Source: Modestobacter sp. (GTDB taxonomy: Bacteria > Actinomycetota > Actinomycetes > Mycobacteriales > Geodermatophilaceae). From it: a stretch of DNA of 8,308 nt. Positions 5,126-8,308 of this stretch are shown here, piece by piece. The notes under the pieces are model-generated. The model saw only the letters and a program-made list of their open reading frames with translations, was not told the origin of the DNA and ran no database searches. The position numbers were made by a program, and so were the translations under genes. The stretch covers positions 1-8,308 of the forward strand of contig JAOPUQ010000344.1 in assembly GCA_025963425.1 (NCBI GenBank), read 5' to 3'. The first letter of the stretch is position 1; every line of letters starts with the position of its first letter.

Positions 5126-5994
5126 GCGCTGAGCAGCTCCGGGCCGGCCACCCGCTCACGGGCGGCACGCACGATCGGGGACTCCCGCACCCGGGCCGGC
5201 ACGGCCAGCGCGGTCTGCCGCAGCGCCTTGACCGCGGCCGTGGCGGCCGGCTCGGTCAGCCCGAAGGCGGGCAGCCCGTACATCCGGCGCGCCCACCGGG
5301 GCAGGGTGGCCACCGCGAGCGTGGCCAGGCCGGCCCAGCCCGGGCGGGCGGGGGTGAGCAGCTGCACCCAGCCGGGCATCGGGGGCAGCACGATGAACCC
5401 GTAGGCGGCCCGGGCCGGCGGGGTCAGCGCCAGCTCGGGACGCACCCGCTCGAAGTACCCGGAGAGCGCGTCGACCGTGGTCGGGGCGTCGGCCTGCGGG
5501 ATGCCGATCAGCGTCGCCGCGGTGACCTGCTCGGCCACGTACCGGTCGGCGTCGTCGTCGGTCAGCGGCACCCCGGCGCGGCGGGCGACCGACAGCAGCG
5601 AGTCGACCTCGCAGTTGTGCACCCACAGCAGCAGGTCCGGGTCGTCGACCCGGTAGCTGCGGCCGGTGGACTCCTCGGTCGCGCCGAGCGGGGCGTGCAT
5701 GCCGCGCACCCGGCGCACCGCCCGCAGCGCGTCGCGGCGGCTGCCGAAGGTGAGGGTCGCGACGTACTCGGCGGTGCGGGTCAGCCGCGGCCACGGATCG
5801 GTGCGGAAGCCCGCGGAGAACCGGTGGACGCCGTCCATGGCCACCGGGTGCAGCGCCTGCAGCAGCAGGGCGCGGATGCCGCCGACGGAGAAGCTGGGAT
5901 CGGAGTGGATCCGCCAGCTGATGCTGTCCGGACCGAAGAACCCCCGCCGGTCCTCCTCGGCGGTGAAGTCGTGGATGGAGGGCGGTCGGGTCAT
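5122..5994 (-). CDS. DUF2236 / MpaB-type oxygenase family protein
   Basis: This 290-residue protein belongs to the DUF2236 family (PF09995), which includes fungal MpaB and the rubber-cleaving Lcp heme oxygenases. Characteristic pieces are RIHSDP at 28-33, LLLQALHPVAMDGV at 43-56 with H49 as the expected key histidine, FRTDPWPRLTRTAEYV at 63-78, TFGSR, and WVHNCEVDSLL at 124-134. The C-terminal part has a hydrophobic stretch (GLATLAVATLPRW) that may lie against the membrane, but no signal peptide is seen, unlike secreted Lcp. Substrate is unknown; family members are usually annotated only as oxygenase-like. The ATG at 5994 overlaps the upstream hydrolase stop as ATGA, so the two proteins are probably translated together and may act on one substrate. 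Heme binding and oxidation are inferred from family only. Confidence 0.85.
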   Translation of the reverse strand: MTRPPSIHDFTAEEDRRGFFGPDSISWRIHSDPSFSVGGIRALLLQALHPVAMDGVHRFSAGFRTDPWPRLTRTAEYVATLTFGSRRDALRAVRRVRGMHAPLGATEESTGRSYRVDDPDLLLWVHNCEVDSLLSVARRAGVPLTDDDADRYVAEQVTAATLIGIPQADAPTTVDALSGYFERVRPELALTPPARAAYGFIVLPPMPGWVQLLTPARPGWAGLATLAVATLPRWARRMYGLPAFGLTEPAATAAVKALRQTALAVPARVRESPIVRAARERVAGPELLSA

Positions 5995-6923
5995 CGCAGC
6001 GCTTCCGCCGCGTCGTCGCGGCGGGCCTGTCCGCCGGCGACCGAGCCCCAGAAGTCGAGCAGCAGCTCCAGCGTGCGCGCCGGGTTCTCGATCGCCGGGG
6101 AGTGCACCGACCGGTCGACCACCTCGTGCCGCGCGCCGAGGCGGCGGGCCATGTCCGCCTGCGCGGCCGGCGTCCAGGCGTCGTCGGCGACGCCGTGCGC
6201 CACCAGCACCGGCAGGCCGGCGGCGGCCAGCTCGGCCACCCGGTCGGGCTCGGCGAGCATCGCGTCGGCCATCCCCTGCAGGCCGGCCGCGTTGTTGCGC
6301 AGGAACCGGGCGGTGAGGAACTCCCGGGTGGGCTCGGGCACCGCCTGGCGCCGCGGGTCGGTCATCGCCAGCTGCTCGAGGGTGTCACTGACCAGCTGCA
6401 CGCCACCGGCCGCCAGCAGCGGGGCGAGGTGGTCCAGCAGCTCGGCGCGCGGGCCGGTCAGCCTGCCGGGGCCGCTGCCCAGCAGGGTCAGCGAGTCGAC
6501 CGCGGCCGGCTCGGCCAGCACGGCGCCGCGGGTGACGAGGCCACCGAAGCTGTGCCCGAGCAGGTGCAGCTGCCCGTCGGTCTCGGCGCGCAGCCGGCGC
6601 AGCACCGCGAGCACGTCCGCGGCGAGCACCTCGACGGTGTACTGCGCCGGGTCGTCGGGGCCGGGGGACTCGTACTGCCCACGCTGGTCGAGGGCCACGG
6701 CACGGAGCCCGGCGTCGGCCAGCGGGGTCAGCAGCGGGGCGAAGTCCTCCTTGCTGCCGGTGAAGCCGGCGACCAGGAGGACCGTTCCCCCGCTGCCCGG
6801 ACCGGTGTCCAGGGCGGCCAGCTCGCCGGCGTCGCCGCGGAAGGCGACCCGGGCGGCCTGGTGGGCGGCGAGCTGGCGGAGGTCGTCGGGAACGGTGCGC
6901 TCGGAGCCACCTGGCAAAACCAT
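5991..6923 (-). CDS. Alpha/beta-fold hydrolase
   Basis: This 310-residue alpha/beta hydrolase carries a complete catalytic triad. The nucleophile is S125 in the elbow GHSFGG (123-128), the acid is D247 or D248 in HGVADD, and the base is H274 in RSVHSP. VLLVAGFTGSKEDF at 48-61 supplies the oxyanion-hole strand, and DQRGQYESPGP after strand 4 is the usual RG-type turn. A cap region lies between about 150 and 230. No signal peptide is seen, so it is cytoplasmic. The substrate (ester, lactone, thioester or haloalkane) is not deducible; a short-chain esterase or lipase-like role is likeliest. The start at ATG 6923 is preceded by a GGGAA, very close at 3 bases. Its stop overlaps the oxygenase ATG (ATGA), which indicates an operon in which this gene comes first. 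Confidence 0.88.
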   Translation of the reverse strand: MVLPGGSERTVPDDLRQLAAHQAARVAFRGDAGELAALDTGPGSGGTVLLVAGFTGSKEDFAPLLTPLADAGLRAVALDQRGQYESPGPDDPAQYTVEVLAADVLAVLRRLRAETDGQLHLLGHSFGGLVTRGAVLAEPAAVDSLTLLGSGPGRLTGPRAELLDHLAPLLAAGGVQLVSDTLEQLAMTDPRRQAVPEPTREFLTARFLRNNAAGLQGMADAMLAEPDRVAELAAAGLPVLVAHGVADDAWTPAAQADMARRLGARHEVVDRSVHSPAIENPARTLELLLDFWGSVAGGQARRDDAAEALR

Positions 6924-6934
6924 GTTCCCGAGTG

Positions 6935-6970
6935 TGCCTCGGAGCGAGGCAGCGTGCCGGAGGCGGGCAC
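6935..6970 (-). terminator. Two adjacent hairpins between the propeller and hydrolase genes
   Basis: TGCCTCG at 6935-6941 and CGAGGCA at 6945-6951 form a perfect 7-bp stem with a GAG loop. Directly beside it, GTGCC at 6954-6958 and GGCAC at 6966-6970 form a second, 5-bp stem. Both lie in the 60-bp gap after the propeller stop at 6984 and end 11 bases before the hydrolase ATG. With no U-tract, they may be a weak terminator, an mRNA processing site, or a structure affecting hydrolase translation. Confidence 0.35.
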
Positions 6971-6983
6971 CCGGTGCGGGCTC

Positions 6984-8150
6984 TCAGCGCAGCCCGATCA
7001 CCCTGTCCGCGGTCGAGTAGACGACGGCCGGTCCGACGACCGACGTGCGGCCGCCGCCGGGCAGGTCGGCGTCCACCTCCGACCGGCCGAGCTCGGTGCC
7101 GTCGGCCAGCGACCGTTCCACGAGCGCGCCGGCCTCGGGCACGAGCACGGTGGCGGAGCCGGAGTCCGCCGTCCCGGCCACCGACGGCAGCCCGGTCGCG
7201 GGCACCTGCCAGCGCGGGGCGCCGGTGGTCTGGTCCAGGGCGTAGACGGTGCCGCGGACCCACACCAGCGCCGCGTCCGCGGCGCCGGCCTGCTGCAGGG
7301 GCTCCCGGGTTGCCGACGACCCGGACAGGGCGGGCAGCGGGATCTCCTGCAGCGGTGTGCCGTCGGCGGGGGAGAGCACCTGCAGCCGGTCGCCGACGAC
7401 GAGGTCGACGAGCCGGTCGACCCCGGCCAGCCGGGCCGGCACGTCACCGGTGTCGACCGTGCGGGTCCAGGTCGACGAGCCGGAGAACCCGTCGAGCAGC
7501 TCGACCTGCAGCGCCCCGGCGTCCTCGCACCGCTCCAGGACGGCGACGCCGGTGCTGCCCACATCGGCTCCCACCAGCCGGCAGCCGGTCGAGGCCGCAT
7601 GCCGCCAACGGGTGTTGTTGCCGGTCGGGTCCAGCGTGGCGATGCCCGAGGGGGACCAGGCCAGCACGATGCCGTCGGTGCTGGCCAGCTGCACGTCCTC
7701 GGAGAAGTTGACGTTGCGGTACCAGGCGCGCACCCCGGTCCCGGCGTGCAGGGCCACCGCCTCGTCGCACCGGCCGGCGGTGCGGAAGACGGCGACGACC
7801 AGGCCGTTGACCGCGGTCGCGCCGCACAGCTCCGCGTTGGACCGGGTGTAGTGCCAGGCCTCCCGGCCGGTGAGCGGATCGCGCATGGCCAGGCCGTGGG
7901 CATCCGTGGTCAGCGCCCGGCCGGTCTCCACCGCCCGGCGCGGCGCCGGGCCGGTGTCGGCCGACCAGCTGATGGACAGCCGGCCGGCCGGCGCGGCGTC
8001 GGGTACCGACGGGGGGTCGGCGGTCGTGCTGCTCGTGGCCGCGGCGTCCGATCCCCGCCACAGCAGGACGGCGACGACGACCAGCACCACGACGGCCGCC
8101 GTCCACACCACTCCGCGCAGCGGCGGGCGGAGGCGGCTCACCCCGGCCAC
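6984..8150 (-). CDS. Membrane-anchored PQQ-like beta-propeller protein (Rv3212-like)
   Basis: This 388-residue protein begins with a basic stretch, then one strong transmembrane helix (GVVWTAAVVVLVVVAVLLW, residues 13-31), a Ser/Thr/Ala/Pro-rich linker to about 55, and a large extracytoplasmic domain. That domain carries repeated PQQ-like blade motifs such as RDPLTGREAWHYTR, LDPTGNNTRWRH, LDGFSGSSTWTR and LDQTTGAPRWQV, so it should fold as a beta-propeller. Four cysteines (109, 128, 190, 208) could form two disulfides outside the membrane. Binding of actual PQQ is not implied; the nearest known counterpart is the uncharacterised mycobacterial Rv3212, which also follows an rhlE helicase gene. 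The GTG at 8150 lies 8 bp after the upstream stop with no Shine-Dalgarno, suggesting coupling; GTG at 8141 is an alternative. An envelope scaffold or sensor role is plausible but unproven. Confidence 0.82.
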   Translation of the reverse strand: MAGVSRLRPPLRGVVWTAAVVVLVVVAVLLWRGSDAAATSSTTADPPSVPDAAPAGRLSISWSADTGPAPRRAVETGRALTTDAHGLAMRDPLTGREAWHYTRSNAELCGATAVNGLVVAVFRTAGRCDEAVALHAGTGVRAWYRNVNFSEDVQLASTDGIVLAWSPSGIATLDPTGNNTRWRHAASTGCRLVGADVGSTGVAVLERCEDAGALQVELLDGFSGSSTWTRTVDTGDVPARLAGVDRLVDLVVGDRLQVLSPADGTPLQEIPLPALSGSSATREPLQQAGAADAALVWVRGTVYALDQTTGAPRWQVPATGLPSVAGTADSGSATVLVPEAGALVERSLADGTELGRSEVDADLPGGGRTSVVGPAVVYSTADRVIGLR

Positions 8151-8158
8151 GCCGAGGA

Positions 8159-8308
8159 TCAGGCGGCGGACTCGGAGCCGCCGCGACCGGAGCCGCCCCG
8201 GCGGCGACGGCGACGGGGCTTGCCACTGCCGTCGCCGGACTCGCCGGCCTCACCCGAGGCGGCGCTCGGCGGGGCGCTGACCGGGGCGTCACTCGCCGCT
8301 GCCGCGCC
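8159..8308 (-). CDS. C-terminal tail of a gene running off the window, probably RhlE-type DEAD-box RNA helicase
   Basis: Only the last 49 codons and the TGA stop (8161-8159) are present; the 5' part lies beyond the right edge. The peptide is low complexity: an Ala/Ser/Pro/Gly/Glu linker (SAASGEAGESGDGSGK), then PRRRRRRGGSGRGGSESAA. Arg-rich and Gly-rich tails of this kind end actinobacterial DEAD-box RNA helicases, where they help bind RNA. No helicase motif is visible here, so the identification rests on this tail and on the neighbour: in mycobacteria rhlE (Rv3211) is followed by a propeller gene, Rv3212, just as here. Another Arg-rich-tailed RNA-binding protein, such as an RNase E/G type, remains possible. 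The reading frame and stop are certain, the family is not. Confidence 0.55.
   Translation of the reverse strand, partial: GAAAASDAPVSAPPSAASGEAGESGDGSGKPRRRRRRGGSGRGGSESAA

Noticed and set aside
3774..5132. 452-codon plus-strand frame across lysE and lysG
   Set aside because: It is a high-GC shadow of lysG in another frame plus lysE antisense, composed of Ala/Gly/Arg/Pro repeats. LysG itself has a full LysR signature.
5617..7020. 467-codon plus-strand frame opposite the oxygenase and hydrolase
   Set aside because: The minus-strand genes carry catalytic motifs and an ATGA overlap. The plus-strand product is Ser/Arg/Ala-rich without recognisable features.
8162..8308. Run of CGN codons and GC-rich repeats at the right edge as a DNA repeat element
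   Set aside because: It is explained by an open, stop-terminated frame encoding an Arg/Gly-rich protein tail.
1..8308. Insertion sequence, phage, CRISPR, tRNA or defence system
   Set aside because: I found no transposase, integrase, direct-repeat array, tRNA-like cloverleaf or defence-type domains on either strand. Gene content is ordinary chromosomal.

Overview
The window is very GC-rich DNA from an actinobacterium. The dense gene packing, GTG/TTG starts, frequent -10-like hexamers directly upstream of start codons, and families such as DUF6758, bacterial PH-domain and DUF2236/MpaB proteins all point there. Protein flavour suggests the Geodermatophilaceae or relatives (Blastococcus, Geodermatophilus, Modestobacter), but this is an impression and not a proven assignment. 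Positions 2-34 are not genomic: they match the Illumina TruSeq read-1 adapter at 31 of 33 bases, so the window starts at an untrimmed contig end.

Left part (35-3179): a minus-strand NUDIX hydrolase with a strong hairpin after its stop diverges from a plus-strand series: a DUF6758 protein with a putative zinc ribbon, a 50-residue membrane peptide, a two-TM bacterial PH-domain protein, and a PHP-family phosphoesterase/RNase-AM-like protein.

Middle (3176-5118): directly after the PHP stop lies a decayed cyanate hydratase (cynS). It has lost about the first third of the gene and carries three frameshifts at G/C runs, yet its Arg-Glu-Ser catalytic triad is still readable at the correct spacing. 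It converges on lysE (basic amino acid exporter), which diverges from its LysR-type regulator lysG/argP. The 61-bp gap between them must hold both promoters and the operator.

Right part (5122-8308, all minus strand): in transcription order, the 3' end of a gene with an Arg-rich tail (probably an RhlE-type DEAD-box helicase), a membrane-anchored PQQ-like beta-propeller protein 8 bp behind it, then an alpha/beta hydrolase whose stop overlaps (ATGA) the start of a DUF2236/MpaB-type oxygenase. The helicase and propeller pair resembles the mycobacterial Rv3211-Rv3212 arrangement.

The window is mostly ordinary chromosome. I found no mobile element, CRISPR array or RNA gene. The points most worth a second look are the adapter remnant, the cyanase pseudogene fused to the PHP stop, and several likely leaderless starts.
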